Shown piece after piece: positions 53,980 through 63,585 of a stretch of DNA of 64,000 bases. The DNA is from Dendrolimus kikuchii (Eukaryota; Arthropoda; Insecta; Lepidoptera; Lasiocampidae), in assembly GCA_019925095.2 (NCBI GenBank), contig CM034408.1, positions 3,038,001-3,102,000 of the forward strand, written 5' to 3'. Made by a program: the position numbers and the translations under genes. The stretch's first letter is position 1, and every line of letters begins with the position of its first letter. A model generated the notes under the pieces. It was not told where the DNA came from and did no database searches. It saw only the letters and a list, made by a program, of their open reading frames with translations.

Positions 53980-54300
53980 ATCCGTGCAGGAACGGAGAAA
54001 GAATACAACTTCCTGCGGCCAGGCGGCCTGTCGTAAGAGGCGACTAAACAACCCACAGCCAGGTGGTAGGGTATTTGTTCGACTGGATGGCGACCACCCC
54101 TGGTCTAGAGTATGCCGCCATAACAACCTTATGTTGTGTTCCGGCATTAGTGACCAGGTTCCAGTCTCCATTAAGAGAGCAGCAGCGCATTTGTAGCACC
54201 TTTGGTGTTGCAAATGTCCATAGGCGATGGTAACCGCTTTCCATCAAGTGGGCCGTCTGCCTGTCGGTTGAACTCCTGCAATAAAAAAAAAAAAAAAAAA
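53980..54300 (+). repeat. A-family element, full length
   Basis: 'tatccgtgcaggaacggag' to TCCTGCAATAAAAAAA with an ~18-base A run; ATGT lies on both sides. Confidence 0.85.
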
Positions 54301-54630
54301 TGTCGCTTTTGTCTCCTTTCCCAAGACGCTTTGTCTGTGTTAGAGTATTTTATTGATACTAACCCAATTAAATTATAACAACTGGATATTTAAATTTGTG
54401 TTTGTGATAAATGTTTATAATTGTTTCAGGTGAAATATCAGAATTTTCAAGTCACTAACGTACGTTTTTCCTATCGATATATCGACATATTAGATTTTTG
54501 GCCATTTGACGTTGGCAACATCACCCTATATAAAGCAGTAGACATAATAAACAAAAAAAATGTGCTAGGTACAGCGTGGGATTTATACGCCAGTAGGCTA
54601 TTTGAATTTTGTCGTCTCCACAGACCTTTA
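54301..54630. other. No exon confirmed
   Basis: A frame at 54421-54633 (QVKYQNFQVTNVRFSYRYIDIL...) follows an acceptor-like 'aattgtttcag'. But in the phase set by the 45.2-kb exon it hits a stop after nine codons. Function unknown. Confidence 0.3.
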
Positions 54631-54727
54631 TAGTCGTGATAGTGTAGTGGCTAGCGCATGCGTCCCAAACTCAAAAGAACGCGCGGGTTCGAATCCTGGT
54701 CGGAACACATGCACCACTTGGTTAGGC

Positions 54728-55041
54728 CTTTTTTTTATTGCAGGAGTTCAGCAGACAGGCAGACGGCACACTCCGTGGAAAGCGGTTACCATCGCCTATG
54801 AACATTTGCAACACCAAAGGTACTACAAATGCACTGCTGCCCTCTTAAGGGAGACTGGAAACTGGTCACTAATGCCGGAACACAACTCAAGGTGGTTATG
54901 GCGACATACTTTAGACCAGGGGTGGTCGCCATCCAGTCGGGCAAATGGCCTACCACCTGGCTGTGGGTTGTTTGGTCGCCTCTTACGACAGGCCGTCCGG
55001 TAGCAGGAAATTGTATTCTTTCTCCGTTCCTGCACGGATAA
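54728..55041 (-). repeat. A-family element nested in a SINE
   Basis: T run, ATTGCAGGAGTTCAGCAGAC to CGTTCCTGCACGGATAAA. AGGCCTT occurs on both sides, a 7-bp target duplication. Confidence 0.85.
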
Positions 55042-55120
55042 AAAGGCCTTGGACGAGCGCGGCGGGTATACTGTCCATTCCCCAATAGTGGGAGGCCCCG
55101 AGCCTAACAATGGGGCGTTT

Positions 55121-55168
55121 ATGGGCTGTTATTATTATATTAATAATAATATAATAATAACAGCCCAT
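55121..55168. repeat. Palindrome at a SINE 3' end
   Basis: Arms 55121-55142 (ATGGGCTGTTATTATTATAT...) and 55147-55168 are exact complements around ATAA. Confidence 0.85.
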
Positions 55169-55757
55169 ATTATAAAATAACCTTGTATTATTATACAGAC
55201 CTCTACAATTCGATACGCAAGTTCACTATCATATTAACATGGCAGAAGTATTATTTTTCCATGATATTAAGTACAATTTTTGTGTTTATAAATTTGTTAA
55301 CTTTATAAAATTTTTGCATTATCGTCCTAATTTTAACCTTTATTCCGTAATTAGTATGATTGTCGCAACTACGCATATAGAAGAGGCATTTATCTATGTA
55401 GTCAACCATAATATTATAATACATTTAGAATTGTCTGGTGGAAACATTTATATATATAGAATATGCGTGTTCTAATAGATATTTAATAAATTTAAATTAT
55501 TTTAATTTTATAAATTTAAATTATTAAACTGGCCAATAGAACTTCCTTATGACGACACCGAGAATTTACTAAATTGAAAACACCAGTCTAATAACTTTAT
55601 AACCACACACTCACTCTTTCATTTGGACACACATCACACACATACACATCGCATACATACTACATACATATATACATACATACATATACACACCCATTCA
55701 CACATCTATGCATTTCCACATACATTACAATTATTAACATGAAAATTTACAAATGTA
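55169..55757. other. No gene recognised
   Basis: 55610-55730 is CA/CATA-rich ('acatacatatatacatacat'). The rest is AT-rich with no supported frame. Confidence 0.4.
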
Positions 55758-56076
55758 TTTTTTTATTTTTATTGCAGGAGATCAGCAGACAGGCAGACGG
55801 CCCACTTGATGGAAAGCGGTCACCATCGCCTATGGACATTTGCAACACCGAAGGTGCTACAAATACGCTGCTGCTCTCTTAAGGGAAACTGGAACCTGGT
55901 CACTAATGCCGGAACACAACTCAAGGTTGTTATGGCGACATGCTTTAGACTAGGGGTGGTAGCCATCCAGTTGGGCAAATGCCCTACCACCTGGCTGTGG
56001 GTTGTTAAGTCGCCTCTTACGACAGGCCGCCCGGCCGCAGGAAATTGTATTCTTTCTCCGTTCCTGCACGGATAAA
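55758..56076 (-). repeat. A-family element, full length
   Basis: T-rich lead, ATTGCAGGAGATCAGCAGAC to CGTTCCTGCACGGATAAA. The + strand is open for 89 codons. Confidence 0.85.
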
Positions 56077-56399
56077 ATTAAAATGTTAAAATTATTTTAA
56101 TGTTTATACGTCGTATGATACACGTGTTAAAACCGTCCTGCTAATCTTAAGACCCTCGCCTACGGCTCGATAAACATTAAAATAGTTTTCTTTTTAAAAT
56201 TGTATAACAAACGAGTTGTCTGGAAGCGGGCGCTAACAACTGCAACACAGTATTATACTACAGCAGTTGTCTGCGATACCAAATTGTTTCTGTACACTAT
56301 GTTAATGGTTTCGAATAAATTCTTTAATTCTTTAAAGATATGAAATAAATGTTGGCCACAAATTTGCCGCCTTGGACAGAACTCTTGACATTTTCAAAT
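56077..56399. other. No gene recognised
   Basis: Contains 'taagaccctcgcctacggct' (see 52330). Nothing else. Confidence 0.3.
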
Positions 56400-56600
56400 A
56401 TTTCGTTATGTTTAAACTATGCTATAAATAAAACTATACTTACAAAATAATATAAATCTGTAAGTAGAACATTGCCTCGAAATCGCTGTCGGCGGGGAGC
56501 GTATCCAAAATGCTGGCCGCATTTCCACGCTAGATGCCAACGATGATGCGTTGCTCTAGGCACAAGCCAGACTTTTCGTGACGCGAGACCTCAGTTAGAC
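56400..56600 (-). repeat. Repeat E copy
   Basis: 'atcgctgtcggcggggagcg', 'aaaatgctggccgc', 'gatgcgttgctctaggcac' and 'cgtgacgcgagacctcag'. The clearest of the four copies. Confidence 0.6.
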
Positions 56601-56989
56601 GGATTGAGAGATCTTAATAGAGGTGATGAGCTCCAGGTCCCTACGGCCCCGGGGTTTCAACACTTTCGACCTCGTAATCCACATATATGTTTCCACTACC
56701 AACGGAGACATATATGTGGCGTTTCAGGGCCTCCTGGTGTGCGGCAGCAGTTTCGGCTGTCACGGCTGTGTCTGGAAAATGGGAAGCACACAAGTTGCAC
56801 CCTAGGGGGCGTCCTATCATCCATGGCATCAACGACATTTCCTCTTGTCTCTTGCCATTCTGGCATTCTGTTCTGTTCTGGAATTATTTATCTTTATTTA
56901 TTTATTTATTAACTTAGCAACATCGCTATCATTACTGTTGTCACCAATACGATAGCGTAGTACACATAATACATTACAGATATATATTA
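56601..56989. other. Unassigned, with a short inverted motif
   Basis: 'ccacatatatgtttccac' and 'gacatatatgtggcg' (56680-56722) form an inverted pair; a related 'catatatgtggactatg' occurs at 18748. No frame supported. Confidence 0.35.
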
Positions 56990-58258
56990 GGTTGGGGAAA
57001 AAGTTTCTTCGTTTTTTATATAAAAATTCAAAAGGTTTTTTTATAAAGTTTATTTACATTTGATTAAAGTATGTAAGTGCCATTTTGTTGGATAACTTTT
57101 TGCCATCTTGTAGGTAGGGACGTGATTCCATTGCTATAAAAATTTTGGGGCTTCTGATCAAAAAACTGCGACAAGTGGTTTTGGCAGTCCTCTCGTGATG
57201 TTAACCTGACACTGCCTAAGGAATTCTGCAGAGACCGAAACAGGTGAAAATCTGAAGGTGCAAGGTCAAGAATATACGGCGCATGCATTAACACCTCCCA
57301 GCCAAACTCTCGTAATTTTTGCTGAGTGGCTAAAGATGTGTGAGGTCTAGCGTTATCATGGTGAAAAACCACATCCCTTCTGTTGATTAATTCCGGCCGC
57401 TTTCTCTCAACTTTTTGCTTTAATCTCATCAGTTGTTCGCAGTACAGTTCAGAATCGATGGTCCTGCCTGGTGGTAACAGCTCATAATGAATAATGCCCT
57501 TCCAATCCCACCATACACACAGCATCGTCTTGTTGCGAGCTAACCCGGGTTTCGCCACAGTCTGTGAAGCCTGACCGGCCTTTGACCACGTTCTTTTTCG
57601 CACGTTCTTATCGTACGTGATCTACTTTTTATCACCAGTTATCAGCTTCTTCAAAAATGGTTCGGTTTCATTACGTTGTAATAAAGAATCACAAATGAGT
57701 ACACGGTTCATTAGGTTTCTTGCAGTTTGCTCATGAGACACCCAAATATCGAGCTTGTTTGTGTACCCAGCTTTTTTCAAATGCGCCAAAACCGTTTTGT
57801 GGTCAATTCCCAGTTCTCCAGCTACATCTTATTATTATGCCGATCTTGCTCCACTTTTTCAAAAATGGCATCAGTTTTGTCCGTAACAGGGCGACCAGAG
57901 CGACGTGCATCTTTGATATCAAAATTTCCGGATTGAAAACGCTTAAACCAAATTTGCGCTACTCTCACAGATACTGCATTAGGTCCATAAACATCACAAA
58001 TTTTTTTCGCGGCTTGTGTTGCATTTTCACCTTTTTTGTAGTAAAATTTTAAAATGTATCGAATTTCTTTATTAGATTCACTCATTTTAATAATAAGAAA
58101 AACAAATGAAAATCACACATTTTCCTAATTTGAATTTGTCTTCTTTAAAATTAAAACTTTTTAATGATACCAAAACCAGCCAGATACAAATGGTATAGCC
58201 AACGAGATCTTATTACAAGTTCATACATACTATATGCGAAAAGACTTTTTCCCCAACC
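56990..58258 (-). pseudogene. mariner transposon, broken second copy
   Basis: 1269 bp between TA dinucleotides, inverted ends GGTTGGGGAAAAAGT. The transposase reads from 58085 (MSESNKEIRY) and breaks three ways. A small deletion with frameshift lies near 57830-57842. A TGG-to-TAG stop (57622-57624) follows directly after the first catalytic aspartate (GDKK-stop). The third-aspartate motif PPYSPDLAPSD has become APYILDLAPSD. Its C-terminus (..GITSLPTRWQKVIQQ) keeps the usual frame that the 36-kb copy has lost. Inactive, but its ends may still be recognised. Confidence 0.9.
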
Positions 58259-59934
58259 TATTATATACATATTCAGTCGTCATAACATATAACATAATAG
58301 GCAGTTTTTGTGAATTCAGTCACATGACAGATAAAAATGTCAATTTGTTGACATATCTTCTTCAATGTTCGCAAGGCCTATGTCATCGGCGCCTTATTAA
58401 GTAAGTTGGTCCTGCCGTATCTTAAATATTAAATTACTTATACGTCTCTCGACCACATTTTCCCAAATATATAAATCCCAAATTCCTTTACCCAAATATT
58501 TGCCTGCGTAGAAACAAAAGCGGGACATACAAAAACCTATCGACTCACAAGAGGCGGGAACCGCCGAACGAAAATTGGGACATGGCGTGAAATTTGTACG
58601 AAAAATATGGGCGAAAGGGCCTGTCATCCAACGTTAGAACGCCAATGGAATAAACCGGGTAAATCTGGTTGCCGCTTGATTATTCCACGGCCGCTTGTCC
58701 CCGGGGGCATTCGGAAATTCGCCGGGTAGCCGAACTCGCCGCAATGAATACTAAGCAAACAAATTCAGAAGAAACGCGTTGTGTAGAATTAAATAATAGA
58801 CGTATGTTATGCTTTGGCCAATATGTAGCGAGCGTATGAGGTAAATGCGAATGGATAAGATGGAATGGAATGGATGACATTGGATAGGTATACCTACTAT
58901 ATTTTACATGCAGAATAGTATAGAATATTCTTTAGTAGCCACAAATTACCTCTTACCTTCGTTCTTGTCACAGCTAATCACATTCGTGAGATTCCTCCCT
59001 CCCTAGTGTGACATCACATTATTAAATTAAAACAGTAGTTCTGTAATTATAGTAGGGGACCCCAAGATGCTAAATGTGGAGTTGCTGAAGCGTCGCGAGG
59101 ACCTTTTGGATTGTGAAGATTAGATGCTAAAAAGAAAAAAAGGTTATATGATGTATGCCCTTTCGCTGGTGGGGAGAGCGTGTATAATATGTAAATTTCT
59201 TTTATATATATAAATGTGCGTTTTATTTGTGTACGTAAGTGAAATCAACACTAACTTTTATTAATATAAAAATGCATAAAGTTTGAATTAATACAATATC
59301 AGTCTTATAACATATAATCGAATACAATGCAAGAAAAAGAAAGAAAGAAAATATTTTATTTAGGACAAAAACTAAATTAATGTAAATAGAAAAAGAAAAA
59401 ACAAAATAAGTCCTAAATTGGACCCAGTCTCAGCATAATGCTAGCCAACAAGGTCTAGCGCTGTTCTTCCGTCTGGGACCAAAAAGTGAAGTCACGGTGG
59501 ACAATACAACACATAACAACAAATAAATATATGGAATAATGCAGTTTGTTAAAGTTGAATGAAATGTAGACTAAATATATATATATATAATTTAAAAACG
59601 TAATACCTACATATATAAAATAACAGTAGCAGCAACGAAACAAAATATATCTATCTATAAATTAACCACATTTTATTAAATTAAAATAAATAAATTCATA
59701 CTCATATAGCACTTGTGTCGTGCCTGAGATCACATTGTGCGTATTGATGAGCATTTAGAAATGTCTTGAGTTTGAACCTAAACAACGATATTGACGTTAC
59801 ATTTCTAATAGGTGGAGGGATATTATTCCAACATCTTGTCGCTGCATACCATCTGCATACATCTTGTCAATGCAAGAAAACTTAACTTATTTGTATTGTA
59901 TTCTACTCAAAGTCCCTCAAGACTATAAGCAGAA
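58259..59934. other. Low-repeat sequence, no gene recognised
   Basis: 58460-58760 is GC-balanced ('caagaggcgggaaccgccg', 'ccgcttgtccccgggggc') with no long frame. 59330-59420 resembles a LINE AT-rich tail ('aaaatattttatttaggac'). Confidence 0.35.
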
Positions 59935-60025
59935 TACTGAGCCCAGATCACCGTCTTCTATGGGTAAGGTGCCCAGAAGGCTGGCTACGTTTCCTCGCTG
60001 GATCGCCATACTGATCCGTTGTCCA

Positions 60026-60026
<1 letters not shown>
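59935..60026 (-). repeat. Repeat E fragment
   Basis: 'cccagatcaccgtcttctat', 'aaggctggctacgtttcc' and 'gccatactgatccgttg'. Confidence 0.45.

Positions 60027-60062
<36 letters not shown>
60027..60062. repeat. (TA)18 microsatellite
   Basis: Thirty-six uninterrupted bases. Confidence 0.95.
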
Positions 60063-60066
<4 letters not shown>

Positions 60067-60743
60067 TCTTTTGAACCTTTAATTTAATCGCCAAAACATA
60101 AGATACCATTTTTATAGAGCAGCTAATTTCCAATAAAAATTGTATAGCGCATTTTACAATAGTTATTTATTGTCGAGTTATAAAATTCATAAACAAAACT
60201 GAAATTTGCTTTAAAATAAACAAACTTAAATCTTCATTATCATTCAAATGGTGAGATTTGCGAAAAAATATAGGATATATTTTTTGTACAGGATTAAATT
60301 TCCTACAAAATTCTTCGGGAACATTTTTCTGTACAATCAATTAATGATGAATGTATGATTTTTTTTCTATTAGACTGAGAAAAAAATAAAAAACTACGAT
60401 GCGGAGGATCTACCTTTTAAAGTTAAGAGCTCATATTTGGTGAGATTTTTTTAAAGGTGTCTATCAACCGATTTTCCCGTGTTTTTTAACCCACCCTAAT
60501 CCATACATTTTTTTTTAAATTTATTTATTGATGCACAAAACAAATTACAATAATTAAAAAACCTTACGACTAAAATATAAAATAAAAATCTGGATTGTAA
60601 TCCACAAATAACTGCATATATAAAAAATAGTACAAAGAGACTGACAATTAGTTACTGCTCCACGCATATTGATCTTAACGTGGTGGTAGATTGGCTATAG
60701 CCTTCAGAGATAAATGGGATTTCTAACACTGCTACGATCCCGA
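60063..60743. other. No gene recognised
   Basis: AT-rich. 60515-60620 resembles the AT-rich LINE tail at 41450-41600. Confidence 0.35.
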
Positions 60744-61056
60744 TTTTTTTTAATTGCCGGAGTTCAGCAGACAGGCAGACGGCCCACTTGATGGAAAGCG
60801 GTTACAATCGCCTATGGACATTTGCAACACCAAAGGTGCTACAAATGCGCTGCTGCTCTCTTAAGGGTCACTAGAACCTGGTCACTAATGCCGGAAGACA
60901 ACTCGAGGTTATTATGGCGACATACTTTAAACCAGGAGTGGTAGCCATCCAGTCGGGCGAATGCCCTACCACCTGGCTGTGAGTTGTTTAGTCGCCTCTT
61001 ACGACAGGCCGCCAGGCCGCAGGAAATTGTATTCTTTCTCCGTTCCTGCACGGATA
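60744..61056 (-). repeat. A-family element in a diverged LINE
   Basis: T run, ATTGCCGGAGTTCAGCAGAC to CGTTCCTGCACGGATA. It interrupts the C-terminal coding of the LINE remnant at 61057-61300. Confidence 0.85.
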
Positions 61057-61300
61057 GATACGACAAACACTTTTCGCTTCATCCGCTTTCATTAATCTCT
61101 TCATACATACACGCTTATTTAAAGTGCTTTTCATATGACCTTTCTTCAAAACATTTTCAATAGTGAGTACGTCGCGGTCGACCGGCACCGCCTCTACCAC
61201 TCACATTACTGTCATACACTTGTTTTGTATTTCTACTTTTATTATTTCTCTCTACATGTCCGAACTACCTTCAAATTCCTTTTTCAAATAAATGTACATA
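61057..61300 (-). pseudogene. Diverged relative of the T-LINE
   Basis: The minus strand reads RDVLTIENVLKKGHMKSTLNKRVCMKRLMKADEAKSVCR, aligning with VLAEGDVRSLKNRRACMTRVMNVKEASEVCK of the T-LINE. An upstream piece resembles GMLRWFGHVERM with stops. Old and dead. Confidence 0.6.
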
Positions 61301-61301
61301 T

Positions 61302-61825
61302 AGGCTATGTTCCACAAGATACTCACAACGACCACGTTCACGACCGCCATTTTTCCCGTTCCACTTGCTTGAGGACGTTACAACCATAAACTCTAGCGGA
61401 ACGGATTATGGAGATGATGCGTTGATGTCATTAACGGCGAAATAAACAAATGTAGACGATTTGTTGATATCATTAACCCTTAAGATAATTATCGGTATTC
61501 CAAAAAGCCGCAAGACAAACTCAATCACTATCTCGTAATATACCAAGAAAATATACCCATTTCATACAAATCATACAACTCCTATATAAACAGAGTGAGA
61601 TTTGAAAATCGCGCCTTTTTCAATGTCAAATAGAGAGAATTAATGCTCTGTTGTCATCGCCAACTTCGACCCAGCTCTTGACATGGGTCGTTGTGAGTAC
61701 TGTGTGATCGAAAATGATGACGTCATTAGTGACGTTTTCGCCACGGCCATAACGACCGTGGTCGCCATGTGGAACGGCAGACGGAGCATTTTGGGCGTTG
61801 TGAGATACTTAAGGAACGCGCCCAT
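61302..61825. repeat. Possible inverted-repeat element
   Basis: 'gatactcacaacgaccacg' at the left and 'gggcgttgtgagatactt' at the right are inverted within longer, weaker similarity ('gttccac', 'ggaac'). Confidence 0.35.
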
Positions 61826-61884
61826 AATAAAAAGTAAATTAGAATTTTAACTTATATGACTTTCTTTCTTCTCTTCTCTGTAGG

Positions 61885-61995
61885 ATAATAGAAGGCAAAG
61901 TAGAACGTAGAAGAGGATAGGGAAGACCTAGGAGGAGGCTCCACCGACAAGAGTTCAACTCTTAAATATGATGATTATGATGATGATGATGATGT
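61885..61995 (+). pseudogene. LINE RT C-terminal scrap with GAT tail
   Basis: Reads IIEGKVERRRG.GRPRRRLHRQEFN and ends in (GAT)n at 61974-61995, an arrangement typical of another non-LTR 3' end. Confidence 0.5.
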
Positions 61996-62060
61996 ATGAC
62001 TTTCAAAAAATGTTCTCCAGTAGAACAGATTCTAAATAAAAACTTTTGAATTTGAATTTC
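61996..62060 (+). repeat. LINE tail motif
   Basis: 'atgactttcaaaaaatgttc' and 'aaaacttttgaatttgaat', as at 17290-17335. Confidence 0.45.
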
Positions 62061-62129
62061 AGCAGTAAAAAATCTGTCAAACAGTACAGAAAACGTGAGG
62101 AAATTTGCAAGTTAAGAACATTTATGTCT

Positions 62130-62240
62130 GAAACCCGCCAATCCGTCCTGGATAAGCGTGAGATATACCGCCCGTTCGCCTGGTTGTAGGGAGACCTAAG
62201 CCTAGCAGTATGACATTTATGGGTTGAATTATATATTATG
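62130..62240 (+). repeat. tS SINE 3' fragment, old
   Basis: 'cgccaatccgtcctggataagcg' and 'agcctagcagtatgacatttatggg', the last ~100 bases of the SINE. Confidence 0.55.
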
Positions 62241-62539
62241 TAATTACTCGTAATTGTAAACTATGCAAAGGGTATTATTAATGTTTCAAATAGAACAAAG
62301 CTGTCAGAACTAGTTGTACGTAACAAACTAACTAACAAATATAATAAATAAATGTAAACCGCGGTTAACGGTGTAAGCCCAGCTCGGCCCAAAGCCATAC
62401 TTTATAAAATTAATCTGGGGGGAACAATATTTCGCTGTAATTGACGAGCTCGGTACAGAAAACTGTTAATGTTTTAACTATGTGTACTCACGGACGGAGA
62501 ATATGACGAACAATGAATTAATAAAAACACTTTATTAAT

Positions 62540-62641
62540 GCATGATGAAAGAATGACTAAACAGATATAAAATGCAAAAGTGGATGGATGCAGAAGTCGT
62601 GGAAGGCCACGACACACCTTCCATGATCAAATTGATCGTGT
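62540..62641 (+). repeat. T-LINE internal fragment
   Basis: HDERMTKQI to FHDQIDRV, without the 3' end or tail. Unlike all other copies it is truncated on both sides, so a deletion followed insertion. Confidence 0.75.
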
Positions 62642-62820
62642 TAAAGTTCCTAAAAACTAGGTATAATAAATGTTGATAAAATGGGCTTTATTGTTCAACA
62701 AAAATTAAAGTTCCTAAAAACTAGGTATAATAAATGTTGATAAAAGGGCGGCCTTATCGCTTAGAGCGATCTCTTCCACACAACTACCTATACTAAGGAA
62801 AATATTAAAACATGACTATG
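62641..62820 (-). repeat. Repeat C copy with a 41-bp direct duplication
   Basis: 62641-62681 and 62705-62745 are identical over 41 bases (TTAAAGTTCCTAAAAACTAG...). The second leads into 'gggcggccttatcgcttaga', the repeat C core. Confidence 0.7.
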
Positions 62821-63073
62821 CTGTTGTTCTATGCAGTTACAAGAACTGTCCACAGGAGAGAGGTACGCACGGGTAGACTATTTGCTGTAAGTGTCTGTCG
62901 CACAATCCTTCGTTCTCCTCTCACACGTATGGTGGACACCCATTGTAAACTCTTTGAACACACAGACCTATTTGCCAACTCACCCTGATCAGTGATGATC
63001 ATAATTCTATTTCTATTTTCTCCTTGCTCTTCTTTTTTTACTAACTTTCATTTCCTTCCTTCTATAAATATAT
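62821..63073. other. No feature recognised
   Basis: No frame or repeat match noticed. Confidence 0.3.
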
Positions 63074-63581
63074 TGTTACAACTTAGGTTCCGACAAAAAC
63101 AAATTCCACTCCTAATCTGTAAAGACACATTTTATTACCTGTCGGCATTTGAACTATTTGATCCTTTTATGATCGTCTCTTCTTTTGTTTACTTATTTTT
63201 TGGCATACGTTTCTAGATATTTTGAAGGACAGTCTATTGTTCTATTGTACTCGTCTTTGGCCGCTTGCAGGCTGCATAATTAGCCAGGTGTTACGGATTA
63301 TAAATACAAGCTAATTCTAGGAAATTATGTCGACGGGCATATTTGCATTTGGGCAGTATAAAACGATAGCCTGATTGAGAGAGAAGGCGTGACTTGTGTA
63401 CATTCAGGAATCTAATATTGACGGACTTTGCGCGTTTTATTGAATTAAGACCTTCTGAATTACGCTTGGATTTATTGTGTTCAGTTATATTTGTGCCAGT
63501 GTTATATGTGTTTTTATAATTTTAATAAACTCTATAATAATTCTAATGACATTTTAATTCGAGTCCCGCTAACTCGTAACA
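63074..63581 (+). mobile_element. Solo LTR, ATAT-LTR family
   Basis: TGTTACAACTTAGG to AACTCGTAACA, 508 bp, with ATAT on both sides (63070-63073 and 63582-63585). TATA box 'cagtataaaacg' near 63355 and AATAAA near 63523 give a normal LTR layout in this orientation. Confidence 0.9.
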
Positions 63582-63585
63582 ATAT

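Larger units (their letters stand above)
54631..55168 (+). repeat. tS SINE split by an A-family element, with snap-back tail
   Basis: Head 'tagtcgtgatagtgtagtgg' and 'gcgggttcgaatcctggtcg' at 54631-54727; the 3' part 'ccttggacgagcgcggcggg' to 'gtttatgggctgttattatt' from 55042. About 120 internal bases are missing. The end forms a 22-bp-arm palindrome. Confidence 0.75.

Noticed and set aside
54421..54633. Possible second exon after an acceptor-like sequence
   Set aside because: Joined to the 45.2-kb exon in its phase it stops after nine codons, and it has no clear donor.
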